From the NCBI GenBank assembly GCA_021776635.1, contig JAJFFN010000011.1, forward strand, positions 1 to 64,000: 64,000 nucleotides of DNA, given 5' to 3'. A model generated the notes under the pieces. It saw only the letters and a list, made by a program, of their open reading frames with translations, was not told where the DNA came from and did not search any database. This DNA is from Robiginitomaculum sp. (GTDB lineage Bacteria; Pseudomonadota; Alphaproteobacteria; Caulobacterales; Maricaulaceae). A program made the position numbers and the translations under genes. Within the stretch, counting starts at the first letter, position 1; the number at the start of each line of letters is the position of its first letter. This document shows positions 29,543 through 40,815 of this stretch, one piece after another.

Positions 29543-30718
29543 TTACCGTTTTTTCAAAGCGTATGATACAGGTGCAATTTCGGTATCTTTTGGTTTGCTA
29601 GCCAACCAAGACTTTATGCCATCAATTGTTCCCATATAGGCAAAACCCATTCCGATAGGTACGTTTTCATAACTTTTTGTAGCAATAGTTTGTATGCTGT
29701 TGCGTACAAAATGACTATCTTGCTGTACTTCATCCAGATAACCATAAGCGGTTATGAGAGGCAGACCTTCGCGCTTAGCCAGCGGAGCTATACGGGCATT
29801 TTTGACGGCCCCATCATAGACAAAACCAAGGCCCGCATTTTTTAATGTTTTAAGAATTGGTAAGAGTGTTTCCTCATTATTAACTAACGCGGAACCATCA
29901 TAATTTGTCACCGCAAAATAACCTTGGGCCCGACTTAATAAATATTCCAAGTTTCTGATATTAACATTGCTTTGACCTTGAACGGTTAAAGTGCGGGCTT
30001 CATGGGTGCCAGTTCCTTGCATCGGCAATTCTATTAATACCTCATGACCATGTGCACGGGCTTTGTTTATCCAGCTTTGTAAACCGGGTGTATTGACGGC
30101 AAATGATAGTGTAACAGAGCCTGGCAAGTTATCGATTGCCATTCGGGTAATTGCCGGATTTAGGCCAAGTCCACCAACAACCAATGAAATATATTTTGTA
30201 TCCTTTACTGGCGTAAACGGTTTCGCATAAGATGTGAGAACAGTGCGACCATCTTTATGAGGATGCGGGATGTTGCCAAAGTCCGTCTTGCGATTGAAGC
30301 CTGCAATTGGTGCACGAATGAGGGGTGTGTATTTCGTTATTGTTTGTTGGTTGTTATTAATAGCCCTGCCATCAATTAACAAAGGCCCAGATTTTATTAT
30401 TTGGTTTGGTACAGTTGATTTAGGCTTGTTTTGCGGCTCACCTACCATGCTGTTCTGGTCTGTTGGATTAGACTTAGGCGGAATATTATCTGGTTTAAGT
30501 AAATCGGGAAGTGGAAGTTTTTCCTGAGATACATCTGCGACTAAGGGTTCAGGTAAAGTAATTTCGGTATTCGCATGCGAAACAGGCTTGTTTTTAGCAG
30601 AAATGTTTAGCCAAGAGAGTGTGGCTAATGAAAGAATAGCCAACAATAGCACTGCACTTAAACCGTGTTTGCGTACGGAGGGTAAGTTTCTAGGATTTCT
30701 ACGAATATGTTGAGCCAT
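29543..30718 (-). CDS. Divergent polysaccharide deacetylase family protein (YibQ-like)
   Basis: Membrane-anchored periplasmic protein of about 391 residues. A basic N-terminus is followed by a helix (LSAVLLLAILSLATLSWL) and a Pro/Ser/Asn-rich linker to about residue 150. The DUF610 (divergent polysaccharide deacetylase) domain follows, with KYISLVVGGLGLNPAITRMAI, LPGSVTLSFAVNTPGLQSWI, GHEVLIELPMQ and VTNYDGSALVN. Its partners EnvC and CtpA point to septal peptidoglycan work, but the enzymatic role of this family is unproven. I use ATG 30718; a TTG at 30781 is possible. Neither has a good ribosome-binding site. Confidence 0.85.
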   Translation of the reverse strand: MAQHIRRNPRNLPSVRKHGLSAVLLLAILSLATLSWLNISAKNKPVSHANTEITLPEPLVADVSQEKLPLPDLLKPDNIPPKSNPTDQNSMVGEPQNKPKSTVPNQIIKSGPLLIDGRAINNNQQTITKYTPLIRAPIAGFNRKTDFGNIPHPHKDGRTVLTSYAKPFTPVKDTKYISLVVGGLGLNPAITRMAIDNLPGSVTLSFAVNTPGLQSWINKARAHGHEVLIELPMQGTGTHEARTLTVQGQSNVNIRNLEYLLSRAQGYFAVTNYDGSALVNNEETLLPILKTLKNAGLGFVYDGAVKNARIAPLAKREGLPLITAYGYLDEVQQDSHFVRNSIQTIATKSYENVPIGMGFAYMGTIDGIKSWLASKPKDTEIAPVSYALKKR

Positions 30719-30794
30719 ATGAGATGGGTAGCGTGGGAATGGATTAAATACTAGCGAAAATGTCTGTTCATGTTCCGCCAATATCGTTTACAAA

Positions 30795-32129
30795 TTATTG
30801 ATTGAAAAACCCTTGCAACCGCTCGTTAAAATCTGGTTGTTTTAATACTTTGGCCGCCTCTTCCAATTGAAAATCTTTATTGTCCGGCCAGTCTTTTGGC
30901 GCATATTGCGGCTTTGGCTTTGGTTTGGCTGTATGCCCTTCTGTTTCGCGTATGATGGCATCTAACGAATTGGGTAGGCTGGACTCCGTAATAGTCATAT
31001 GCTCTTTACCATCATTTGCAAAAGGTTCTATCCAGATATCAGGTGTTATTCCTAGGCCTTGAATAGAGTTGCCAGAGGGTGTGAAATAACGCGCCGTTGT
31101 AAGACGGAGTGCACCTTTGCGGCCCCCATGGAGTGGAAATACGGATTGAACGGAACCTTTGCCAAAGGAGGGTGAGCCAATAATCATAGCCCGGCCTCTA
31201 TCTTGTAATGCACCTGCTACTATTTCCGAAGCCGAAGCGGAAGCCCCGTTAATCAGTACAATTAAAGGAACACCTGCAATGTTTTCACCTTGTTTGGCAT
31301 GATACCGGCTATTATCGCCTGCTTGACGTCCTCTTACAGATACAACTTCACCGCCATCTAAAAACAAACCTGCTATGTCAACACTTTGGTTAAGGAGACC
31401 GCCGCCATTATTTCGTAGATCCAAAATCAATCCCGGTAGGGTTATTCCGTTCTCCTTGGTTAATAAGTCAATGGCTTCGGTTAGGTCACGGGTCGCATGT
31501 TCATTGTTAAAAGTTTCGAGATAGATATAACCAACACCTTCAAACATGCGGTGCCGCACGGCTCTGCTTTGTATTATCTCTCTTACTATGACAACGTCCC
31601 TTGGTTTTTCGTCCGGGCTTTTGACCGTTACGGTAATTGGGTCACCAGCAAGGCCGCGCATTTTTGCCACAGCATCGCTTAGGTTTTTATCTTTAATATC
31701 GTCACCTTCTACATGTGTTATTTTGTCGCCTGCTTTAATGCCTGCGCGAGCAGCAGGTGCATGAGGATTGGCATACCCAACCAGTATCAATCCGTCTTGC
31801 ATAGTGACTTCTATACCGAGGCCGCCATATTCTCGCCGTGCACGTTTTTGCTGTTTTTTAAAGGCAACAGGTGCAACATAACGTGAGTGAGGATCAAGAG
31901 ATTGTAGTAACCCGTTTAGCGCATCATCAATTAAATCATTTGCCGTAACAGGTTCTACATACTGGTCTTGAACCCGTGTCAAAACATCTGCAAATAATGC
32001 CAATTGCTCATAAGTTTTTTGCTCAGAATCGAATTTGGCGTCGGCCATTGTACGCAATGACAGACCTGCGCCCAAACCAAATGTAACCAATAAGCAAAGC
32101 CATAATGACTTTTTAAACAATAGTTTCAC
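30795..32129 (-). CDS. C-terminal processing peptidase (S41), second of two tandem copies
   Basis: Periplasmic serine protease of 444 residues. The N-terminal hydrophobic segment (KSLWLCLLVTFGLGAGLSL) acts as signal or anchor. The PDZ domain is near residues 95-175 (YGGLGIEVTMQDGLILVGY). The S41 core has GASASASEIVAGALQDRGRA with the catalytic Ser and SFGKGSVQSVFPL with the catalytic Lys. The C-terminus adds about 75 residues ending in Lys/Pro-rich sequence. It begins three bases after the first copy and is clearly its paralogue. Both active sites are complete. Confidence 0.92.
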   Translation of the reverse strand: MKLLFKKSLWLCLLVTFGLGAGLSLRTMADAKFDSEQKTYEQLALFADVLTRVQDQYVEPVTANDLIDDALNGLLQSLDPHSRYVAPVAFKKQQKRARREYGGLGIEVTMQDGLILVGYANPHAPAARAGIKAGDKITHVEGDDIKDKNLSDAVAKMRGLAGDPITVTVKSPDEKPRDVVIVREIIQSRAVRHRMFEGVGYIYLETFNNEHATRDLTEAIDLLTKENGITLPGLILDLRNNGGGLLNQSVDIAGLFLDGGEVVSVRGRQAGDNSRYHAKQGENIAGVPLIVLINGASASASEIVAGALQDRGRAMIIGSPSFGKGSVQSVFPLHGGRKGALRLTTARYFTPSGNSIQGLGITPDIWIEPFANDGKEHMTITESSLPNSLDAIIRETEGHTAKPKPKPQYAPKDWPDNKDFQLEEAAKVLKQPDFNERLQGFFNQ

Positions 32130-32132
32130 TCT

Positions 32133-33455
32133 TTAGCCCTTAACTGCGTCTAGCCGAACTTTGTAAGAGCCGTCTTTTAGTATTTCCAGTGCACGCTTTA
32201 GCTGAAAATCGTCCTCAACTTCATACCCTTTCGGAGGATATTCAACATCCATTTTCTTTGTTATCGTTTCGGCTTCGTCACCATTTTCATTTTCAATAGC
32301 ATTTGGTAAATCAGATTCTCGTAATGAAATGTCCACTTTGTCTTCATCAAGTAGAGCATATGAGACGGCAATGTCTGGGGTAATACCAGTTCCCTGTATT
32401 GAGCGTCCAGCCGGCGTGTAATAACGTGCAGTCGTTAAGCGTAAGGCACCATCGCGACCATTGCGAAGAGGAATGACGGACTGCACAGACCCTTTACCAA
32501 AAGAAGTAAGGCCCAAAACTAGTCCGCGTTCACGGTCTTGTATTGCACCGGCTACAATCTCTGAAGCGGATGCAGAGGCACCGTCTATAAGAACTATGAC
32601 CGGTATGCCGTCAACTAATTGACCTTTTTTAGCATTATAAGTTTCTGTATCTTCGGCCCGACGCCCGCGTGTTGAAACAACTTCGCCGCCGTCGAGAAAT
32701 GCACTTGAAACACGGATAGATTGGTCAAGCAACCCACCAGGATTGCCGCGTAAATCAACAATAATACCAGGAATTTCACGACCAAGTTCTGTTTTGATAG
32801 CATTGATAGAGGTTTCCAAGGATGGTGCCGTTAATTCATTAAATTGTGAAATCCGCAAATACCCAATTCCTTCTTTTATTTCGTGACGTACTGGAATTTT
32901 TTTGATGATAGCTCTTACCATAGTGATATCACGTGGGTCTTCACCTTTGCGAACAACGGTCACTGTAATTGGTTCGCCTGGTTTGCCGCGCATTTTATCA
33001 ACAGCATCATTTAAACTAAAACCAAGTATAGAGACACCGTCTACTGCCGTTAGGTAATCGCCAGATTTAATCCCAGCGCTTTTTGCAGGCGTGTCGTCTA
33101 TAGGAGAAATCACTTTGACTACACCTTCTTCCATTGTCACTTCCATACCAAGACCACCATATTCCCCAGAAGTGGAAATTTGCATGTCGTCAAACTGGCT
33201 AGGAGCAATATAGCTGGAATGTGGATCAAGGCCTTGCAGCATACCGTTTAAGGCATCATCAATTAAATCTGCATTATCGACAGGAACCACATAACCATTT
33301 CGAACACGTGCCATTACATCTGCGAGCAAATCAAGTTGCTCAAAGGTTTGCTCTTGGCTCGATTTCTCAACGGCTATTGCACTCGTATTGCTCGTTGAGA
33401 ACGCGAATAATGCGCTGGCCGCAACTATCCCCATAGTTGGCAAAATGTATTTCAT
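32133..33455 (-). CDS. ctpA: C-terminal processing peptidase CtpA (S41), first of two tandem copies
   Basis: Periplasmic S41 protease of 440 residues. CtpA proteases trim or degrade exported proteins, including peptidoglycan hydrolases. A signal or anchor helix is at residues 5-25. A conserved helix YVVPVDNADLIDDALNGMLQGLDPHSSYI precedes a PDZ domain (YGGLGMEVTMEEGVVKVISP). The active site is GASASASEIVAGAIQDRERG (Ser) and SFGKGSVQSVIPL (Lys). The first copy has a more acidic C-terminus. The EnvC-like gene upstream matches the usual EnvC-CtpA pairing. Which copy keeps the ancestral role cannot be seen. Confidence 0.95.
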   Translation of the reverse strand: MKYILPTMGIVAASALFAFSTSNTSAIAVEKSSQEQTFEQLDLLADVMARVRNGYVVPVDNADLIDDALNGMLQGLDPHSSYIAPSQFDDMQISTSGEYGGLGMEVTMEEGVVKVISPIDDTPAKSAGIKSGDYLTAVDGVSILGFSLNDAVDKMRGKPGEPITVTVVRKGEDPRDITMVRAIIKKIPVRHEIKEGIGYLRISQFNELTAPSLETSINAIKTELGREIPGIIVDLRGNPGGLLDQSIRVSSAFLDGGEVVSTRGRRAEDTETYNAKKGQLVDGIPVIVLIDGASASASEIVAGAIQDRERGLVLGLTSFGKGSVQSVIPLRNGRDGALRLTTARYYTPAGRSIQGTGITPDIAVSYALLDEDKVDISLRESDLPNAIENENGDEAETITKKMDVEYPPKGYEVEDDFQLKRALEILKDGSYKVRLDAVKG

Positions 33456-33575
33456 CTGTGTCTCCGCAATTTTCTTATTGTGACGTTCATATCTATTACA
33501 ACACCATCTTACCAGAAATTATCACTAACTTAGATGAAATTATGGTTATTTTTTCGTGTGCAACTTTATTTTTCC

Positions 33576-34811
33576 TTATTGGCTTCTTGCAAGAGCCGCG
33601 CCAACCCAGGGTTTAGGGTTGATACTATTGCGGTTTTTGCGAAATTCCATAAATAGCTCTGGCGACATAGCTCCGTCTGCGGGCATTAAGCCAAGAGGCT
33701 CACCTGTTTTAACCCGCGTACCAGCTTCGGTAAATGTATCTCCTAAACCCGTAAGAACAATAAAGTAACCATCTCCGACGTTTACAATCACGACATGATC
33801 GTCATTAAAAGCACCGGAAAACTCTACCCGGCCTGCAAATGGTGCTATTACTTGGGCTTTTCGCGTAGATTTTAAGCTAATGCCTTTCGCTGTTCCGCCG
33901 CCAGCCAATTTCGCACCGAAATTGCGTGCTAATTTGCCAAAAACAGGTAAGGGGACTTTGCCGCGTGCATCTGCAAAGCGACTAGAGCCAGACGGTAGAT
34001 ATACGGGCGGGACATAAGCAGGTGTAGAATTTACACCTGTTTGTGGCTTTAACCTCGGTATGGGCGCACGGGACGAACGGGGAGGTTTCAACCGCGGTAA
34101 AATCGCGTCGGCAGTATTTTCAAACCGCGCGATCAATTCACGCAAACTGTTTGCTTCTTTGGCTAAATTATTGGCTTCTAGTATTTTTGTTTTTCTACTT
34201 TTGTCTAGCTGGTTACTTAGTTCTGACTTGTCATTGATAATAGATTTTATACTTCCCAAACGAATATTCACGGCTTTTGCGTGCTCAGATATTTCAAAAC
34301 GCTTATCATTCATTTTTGTACGGGTATTTTGTAACGTTGTAAGCTGTGCCTCTAAGACCTTGGATTTTTCCTGCAGTTTTTTGCTGAGATAAGCGAGCAA
34401 CTGGGCTGCCCGGGCAGCATCTGTCGCATTTTCTGGATGCACCAATAATGCTGGTGGTGGATTGCCGTCAATGCGTTGCAAGGCAGCTAGGATATCACTC
34501 AGAGCGGTACGGTCTGATAAAATTTTGGCTTTTAAATCACGCTCTTGCACGGTTAGCGCCGTAAGTTCAATACGAGCATTTGTTTCTGCGCGCTCATAAC
34601 CTCGCGCTTGACTGCTGGTTGCCACTAAACGATCTTGTAAATCATTGATGTCGACTAGTATTTTCTTTTGTTGATCTGTGAGAGATTTGGCTTGTGCTTC
34701 GGCTTGTTTTTGTTTTTCGGTCAAGGTATCCAATTTGTTTGGAACCGTTGTCTGTGCGTGTGCAAAACTCGTTAATAATGAAAATAATAATATAATTAAG
34801 AAACGAAGCAT
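33576..34811 (-). CDS. envC: Murein hydrolase activator EnvC-like protein (coiled coil plus degenerate LytM)
   Basis: Periplasmic division factor of 411 residues. A signal peptide (LIILLFSLLTSFAHA) is followed by a long coiled coil to about residue 230 (KQKQAEAQAKSLTDQQKKI...). A Pro/Arg linker leads to a C-terminal M23/LytM domain (GTAKGISLKSTRKAQVIAPFAGRVEFSGAF). The LytM zinc ligands are missing: the usual H-x-H is replaced near ELFMEFRKN. The domain should therefore activate amidases rather than cut peptidoglycan itself, as in E. coli EnvC. It lies between rlmH and ctpA. Confidence 0.92.
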   Translation of the reverse strand: MLRFLIILLFSLLTSFAHAQTTVPNKLDTLTEKQKQAEAQAKSLTDQQKKILVDINDLQDRLVATSSQARGYERAETNARIELTALTVQERDLKAKILSDRTALSDILAALQRIDGNPPPALLVHPENATDAARAAQLLAYLSKKLQEKSKVLEAQLTTLQNTRTKMNDKRFEISEHAKAVNIRLGSIKSIINDKSELSNQLDKSRKTKILEANNLAKEANSLRELIARFENTADAILPRLKPPRSSRAPIPRLKPQTGVNSTPAYVPPVYLPSGSSRFADARGKVPLPVFGKLARNFGAKLAGGGTAKGISLKSTRKAQVIAPFAGRVEFSGAFNDDHVVIVNVGDGYFIVLTGLGDTFTEAGTRVKTGEPLGLMPADGAMSPELFMEFRKNRNSINPKPWVGAALARSQ

Positions 34812-34832
34812 AGGTAAGGTGTTAGCTGAAAT

Positions 34833-35303
34833 TTAATCCCTATGATAGGGCGTACCTGCTAATATTGATAGGGAACGGTAAATCTGTTCGGCAATCATAA
34901 TCCGGACTAATTTATGTGGCCAGACGGTTTTTCCAAGTTGCCATTTTACAGCATTCGTCGGCACGACGTCTGTCTCGAAGCCATCTGCACCACCAATTGC
35001 GAATACCAAAGTATCAACCCCGTCGTCGCGCCAGTGTGCAATTTGTGTAGCCATTTGTCGTGATGTTAGTGCTTTACCACGCTCGTCCAAAACAACCAGA
35101 ACATTGCCAGGCTTTGTCCCTGACAAGATGGCATCCGTTTCCTGCTTTCGTGACTTTTTTGTGCGGATATCAATTGCATTTTCAACTATATTTGGGATAC
35201 CAATATTTCGTCCTACGACACCGGCACGGTCCATATAATCGTCAATCAATGTTCGCTCCGGCCCAGATTTAATCAATCCTGCGGCGCGGATGATTATATT
35301 CAT
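34833..35303 (-). CDS. rlmH: 23S rRNA pseudouridine-1915 N3-methyltransferase RlmH
   Basis: SPOUT methyltransferase of 156 residues that modifies position 1915 in helix 69 of 23S rRNA on the 70S ribosome. VLVVLDERGKALTSRQMA and LVFAIGGADGFETDVV form the knotted S-adenosylmethionine site, and the C-terminal MIAEQIYRSLSILAGTPYHRD is diagnostic. I start at ATG 35303 (MNIIIRAAG), whose first bases overlap the rsfS stop as ATGA. The longer frame adds 13 residues that do not fit the family. Confidence 0.96.
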   Translation of the reverse strand: MNIIIRAAGLIKSGPERTLIDDYMDRAGVVGRNIGIPNIVENAIDIRTKKSRKQETDAILSGTKPGNVLVVLDERGKALTSRQMATQIAHWRDDGVDTLVFAIGGADGFETDVVPTNAVKWQLGKTVWPHKLVRIMIAEQIYRSLSILAGTPYHRD

Positions 35304-35743
35304 GCGTTTTCTAAATCTTCGTGCGTTGGTGATACGGCCCAAAGTTTTTCAAGTGCGTAAAACTCGCGCACTTCTGGTCGGAATAAATGCACAATAACGT
35401 CGCCTGCATCAATCAATACCCAATCGTTTTGTTTGTCACCTTCGATGCCAAGTTTCTTCAAACCAATTTCTTTAAGACCGCGCTGTATATAGTCAGACAA
35501 TGCATTGACGTGACGATTGGAACGCCCAGAGGCAACAATCATGGTATCTGCAATTGATGATTTGCCAGTTAAATCCAGTCGCACGATGTCCTCGGCGCTT
35601 TGTTTGTCAAGAATGTCGTAAATCATATCAGCCAGCTCTGCTGCGGCTGCTTTGGTTTTAACGTTCGCGCCAAGTTTGGCTGCGTCAGATGTATTGGTCA
35701 GTGTCTTACTCCAGTAATAATGGCGCCTTCTCAGTCGCTCCAA
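35300..35743 (-). CDS. rsfS: Ribosome silencing factor RsfS
   Basis: RsfS binds L14 and blocks subunit joining when nutrients are scarce. The domain covers residues 35-140, with DIVRLDLTGKSSIADTMIVASGRSNRHV, and DWVLIDAGDVIVHLFRPEVREFYALEKLW near the end is the family signature. The only plausible start is TTG at 35743, giving an N-terminal tail of about 30 unconserved residues. No ATG, GTG or strong ribosome-binding site is visible, so the true start is uncertain. It follows nadD and overlaps rlmH by four bases. Confidence 0.94.
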   Translation of the reverse strand: MERLRRRHYYWSKTLTNTSDAAKLGANVKTKAAAAELADMIYDILDKQSAEDIVRLDLTGKSSIADTMIVASGRSNRHVNALSDYIQRGLKEIGLKKLGIEGDKQNDWVLIDAGDVIVHLFRPEVREFYALEKLWAVSPTHEDLENA

Positions 35744-35796
35744 TAAGGTCAGGGCTTATGCTCTATCGTGCATAAGGTGTCAAGGCTTTGGCAAGA

Positions 35797-36384
35797 CTAT
35801 GGCAATTGCATGTTGCGCAAAGCTGTCGATGACAGTCCATTTAATGGCGGCGTTAAATATGTCCACGCCGGTGCTTGATAATGAGCGAGCGTGTGCGCTT
35901 GGCTCTCTGGGATGCGGGCATAGCTATAGAGACGGGCAGCTTGGCTCAAACGGGCTTTTAACCTGTCACTGGTCTTGGCCCCAGGTCTCGAAATAACGGC
36001 AATGGGGATGGTTTCCATAATCTCGCGCCACCCTTTCCATTGTGGTAATTGTAATAGGTTGTCTGCACCCATTAGGAACACGAAACCTGTGCGTGGCCAA
36101 CGTTTTTGGGCGTGTCTTATAGTGTCTACGGTATAGCGTGTCCCGATATCGCGCTCCATATGGCTGATATGCATACGTGGTGGAAGGTCGAGAGCTTTGA
36201 CTGTAGCGACGCGTTCCATGTAAGGCGTTTGATCGGACTTTAAAGGATTTCCAGGGCTGACCATCCACCAAATCTGGTCGAGCCCAAGTCTTTGCAAACC
36301 GCAATTGGCTACGTGTAAATGGCCTGCATGTGCAGGGTTAAAGCTGCCGCCAAAAAGACCGATAGTTTGGCCATCATAACTCAA
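35797..36384 (-). CDS. nadD: Nicotinate-mononucleotide adenylyltransferase
   Basis: Adenylates nicotinate mononucleotide to deamido-NAD in NAD synthesis. The 195 residues have the nucleotidyltransferase motif GLFGGSFNPAHAGHLHVA near residue 9, FLMGADNLLQLPQWKGW near 103 and the C-terminal GLSSTALRN, equivalent to the ISSTxIR motif. The start codon is TTG at 36384, overlapping the proA stop as TTGA; an in-frame ATG is not available nearby. Operon position between proA and rsfS is standard for alphaproteobacteria. Confidence 0.95.
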   Translation of the reverse strand: MSYDGQTIGLFGGSFNPAHAGHLHVANCGLQRLGLDQIWWMVSPGNPLKSDQTPYMERVATVKALDLPPRMHISHMERDIGTRYTVDTIRHAQKRWPRTGFVFLMGADNLLQLPQWKGWREIMETIPIAVISRPGAKTSDRLKARLSQAARLYSYARIPESQAHTLAHYQAPAWTYLTPPLNGLSSTALRNMQLP

Positions 36385-37643
36385 GGTCTAATTTGCCCCG
36401 TGCCAAGTACTTGATATTTATAACTGGTCAGGTGCTGTGCACCCACGGGGCCACGTGCGTGTAAGCGGCCAGTGGCGATACCAATTTCTGCACCAAACCC
36501 AAATTCACCGCCGTCCGCATATTGTGTCGAGGCATTGTGCATGACAATGGCACTGTCAACTTTGTTGAGGAATATCTTAGCTACGTGCACGTTATCGGTG
36601 ATGATTGCATCGGTGTGGTTACTGCCATATTGGTCAATATGGGTAAGAGCATCTTCTATACCGTCCACGATTTTTACGTTGAGAATAGTGTCCAAATGCT
36701 CGGTCATGAAGTCGGCTTCACAGGCCAAATTTATTGAACTCACTCTTGCACAAGCGATTGCATCACCGCGTAATTCACAACCCGCTTTGGTGAGTGCATA
36801 GGCCAACTTAGGTAGCATGCCCAAGACGGCTTTATCCAACAATAAGGTTTCAGTTGAACCACAAATGCCGGGGCGCCGCATTTTGGCATTGACGATGATA
36901 TCGCGTGCCATGTCTGGTTGAGCATCCGCATGGATATAGGTATGGTTGCGACCCTCAAGATGCGCCAATACGGGTACGCGGGCATCTTTTTGTACGCGCC
37001 CGACCAAACCTTTGCCGCCGCGCGGAATGATTAAATCAATATTACCGTCCAGCCCCGCAAGCATATGGCCAACCGCATCACGATTGGTTGTGCCAACATA
37101 TTGTACGCAAGTTTCGTTCAAACCAGCCATTTTTAGGCCTTTTACAATAGCTTTATGTATAGCGACATTGGAATTGAGAGCTTCGGAGCCTCCGCGTAAA
37201 ATACAAGCATTTGCAGATTTTAAACATAGGGCTGCAGCATCTGCCGTTACATTGGGGCGGCTCTCATAAATCATGCCGATAACACCTAGCGGCGTACGGA
37301 CTTTGGCTATTGTCAAACCGTTAGGTCTTTTCCAACGGTCGTCTTCTAAACCAATCGGTTCGGGTAGGGCTGCAACCGCTTCTAATCCTTGGGCTATACT
37401 TTCGACCCGCTCGTCATTTAATCTTAGCCGGTCAAGCATGGCTGGTGTTAATCCTTTGGCTGAGCCTGCGTCCATGTCAATTGCATTGGCATTTAGAATT
37501 TCGGTTTTTGCTTCTCTGACTTCGGTTGCCATTGCAAAAATAGCCTTTGTGCGCTGTTCACTCTTTGCAAGACGCAACTGTGCGGCTGCAGTTCGAGCAT
37601 TGCTCCCCAAATTGATCATGTGTTTTTCAAGGTTATTTATCAT
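36381..37643 (-). CDS. proA: Glutamate-5-semialdehyde dehydrogenase (gamma-glutamyl phosphate reductase)
   Basis: Second enzyme of proline synthesis, reducing gamma-glutamyl phosphate with NADPH. The 420 residues carry LGVIGMIYESRPNVTADAAALCLKSANACILRGGSEA and RRPGICGSTETLLLD, which includes the catalytic Cys, and end with GPVGAQHLTSYKYQVLGTGQIRP. It overlaps both proB (ATGA) and nadD (TTGA) by four bases, so the three are translationally coupled. Confidence 0.98.
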   Translation of the reverse strand: MINNLEKHMINLGSNARTAAAQLRLAKSEQRTKAIFAMATEVREAKTEILNANAIDMDAGSAKGLTPAMLDRLRLNDERVESIAQGLEAVAALPEPIGLEDDRWKRPNGLTIAKVRTPLGVIGMIYESRPNVTADAAALCLKSANACILRGGSEALNSNVAIHKAIVKGLKMAGLNETCVQYVGTTNRDAVGHMLAGLDGNIDLIIPRGGKGLVGRVQKDARVPVLAHLEGRNHTYIHADAQPDMARDIIVNAKMRRPGICGSTETLLLDKAVLGMLPKLAYALTKAGCELRGDAIACARVSSINLACEADFMTEHLDTILNVKIVDGIEDALTHIDQYGSNHTDAIITDNVHVAKIFLNKVDSAIVMHNASTQYADGGEFGFGAEIGIATGRLHARGPVGAQHLTSYKYQVLGTGQIRP

Positions 37644-38763
37644 TTGCTTAAAACCATATTGTCGCGGTGAATGAGTGCAGCCCCACCATCATAGCCTAGT
37701 TTTGCTTCGATGTCGCTTGATTTCAAACCCTTGATTTTGGTGGCGTTTTTTGCATTATATCCGGTTAGTCCGCGTCCGATCTCTACGCTTTTATCGTTGA
37801 GTATCATGATGGCGTCACCGCGTTCGAAACTGCCCTCTACCTTTATAAGTCCTGCCGCCAGCAAACTGCTGCCATTGGCCAAGGCACGGGCTGCACCTGC
37901 ATCTATTGTAAAACTGCCTTTGGGTTTCAAGGTGCCAGCTATCCATTGTTTACGCGCGATTTGTGGGTTGGTTTTCGCTAAAAACCAACTGGAATTTTCT
38001 GTACCGCTCGCCAGTACAGATAAGGGGTTTTGCTTGTCACCTTTGGCAATAACAACTGTACAGCCCGCTTCGGTTGCAATTTTTGCCGCCAGTAATTTTG
38101 TTACCATACCGCCACTTCCCGTACCGCGTATTTGATTTGGTTTTCCGCCCATGGATATGATGTCTGGTGTAATTTCTTTAATTTCAGGAACATGATTGGC
38201 ACTAGCATTCTTATTTGGATCGCTATCGTAAAGGCCGTCCACATCAGATAACAATACAAGTAAATCTGCGCCGCACATTTGCGCCACCCGAGCAGCCAGA
38301 CGGTCATTATCACCGTAACGGATTTCGTCCGTTGCCACAGTGTCGTTTTCATTTATGATCGGGATGGCGCCAAGCTTGAGCAATGTGGCTAAGGTAGCTC
38401 TCGCATTAATCCAACGACGACGATCTTCGGTATCGTTTAAAGTTAACAAGGCCTGTGCCGTTTTAAGCCCTATAGGATCTAAAACGGCTTCATATGTTTG
38501 TGTTAAAATTACTTGTCCGGCTGCGGCGCAGGCTTGTTTTTCTGATAAGGACAAATTGGCTTTATCCAGCCCAAGTCGCCCCCGACCAAGTGCAATCGCG
38601 CCAGATGAAATGATGAGTACCTGTTTACCTGAAGTGGTCATACTGGCGATGTCTTGCGCTAAATTTCGTAGCCATTCCTGGTTTATTAAACCGGTGGTTT
38701 CGTCAACCAATAAGGACGAGCCTATTTTTACGGCTATTCTATTATAGATATTCAATTTAGCCA

Positions 38764-38764
<1 letters not shown>
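37640..38764 (-). CDS. proB: Glutamate 5-kinase with PUA domain
   Basis: First enzyme of proline synthesis, phosphorylating glutamate; usually inhibited by proline. The 374 residues have an amino-acid-kinase domain (VKIGSSLLVDE, VLIISSGAIALGRGRLG, IPIINENDTVATDEIRYGDNDRLAA) and a C-terminal PUA domain (residues 285-360, GSFTIDAGAARALANGSSLLAAGLIKVEG). I start at ATG 38764, which overlaps the obgE stop as TGATG. An ATG four codons upstream (38776) would overlap obgE by 13 bases. Confidence 0.97.
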
Positions 38765-40406
<1,642 letters not shown>

Positions 40407-40425
40407 ATTATTCTCAAAACGAAAA

Positions 40426-40455
40426 AGGGAAGATGGGCGGTGACCCATCTTCCCT
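40426..40455 (-). terminator. Rho-independent terminator of the rplU-rpmA operon
   Basis: A perfect 12-bp stem (AGGGAAGATGGG with CCCATCTTCCCT) and a six-base loop; on the minus strand it is followed at once by TTTTTCGTTTT. It lies 50 bases after the rpmA stop and just upstream of the GNAT start. Confidence 0.85.
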
Positions 40456-40504
40456 AAAATCGTTAGGTATATTGATCACCATGAAACGGTGATTTTTACA
40501 TCAC

Positions 40505-40768
40505 CTATTTTGCAGTAGCCGGTTGCACAGATACAAACGTTCGTTTGTTGCGCTTGGTTGTGAATGCGACACGACCTTCGGCAGTTGCGAAGAGGGTATG
40601 ATCTTTACCCATGCCTACATTGTCACCTGGGAAGAATTTAGTGCCGCGTTGGCGAATAATGATGTTACCTGGAATTACGGCTTGTCCACCAGATTTTTTA
40701 ACGCCAAGACGACGGCCTGCACTATCGCGACCGTTATTCGATGAGCCGCCTGCTTTTTTATGTGCCAT
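40505..40768 (-). CDS. rpmA: 50S ribosomal protein L27
   Basis: L27 reaches the peptidyl-transferase centre through its N-terminal tail. The 87 residues start [25 protein letters not shown], with no N-terminal cleavage extension of the Firmicutes type, and continue [28 protein letters not shown]. Length and sequence are normal. It follows rplU by 47 bases, and a strong terminator follows it. Confidence 0.98.
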   Translation of the reverse strand: MAHKKAGGSSNNGRDSAGRRLGVKKSGGQAVIPGNIIIRQRGTKFFPGDNVGMGKDHTLFATAEGRVAFTTKRNKRTFVSVQPATAK

Positions 40769-40815
40769 ATTAGGTCTCCATTATGCCCGTCAATGGGCAC
40801 ATCATTTAATACTGT

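Noticed and set aside
33576..34811. Active M23 endopeptidase
   Set aside because: The zinc ligands of the LytM domain are absent, so it is called an activator rather than an enzyme.
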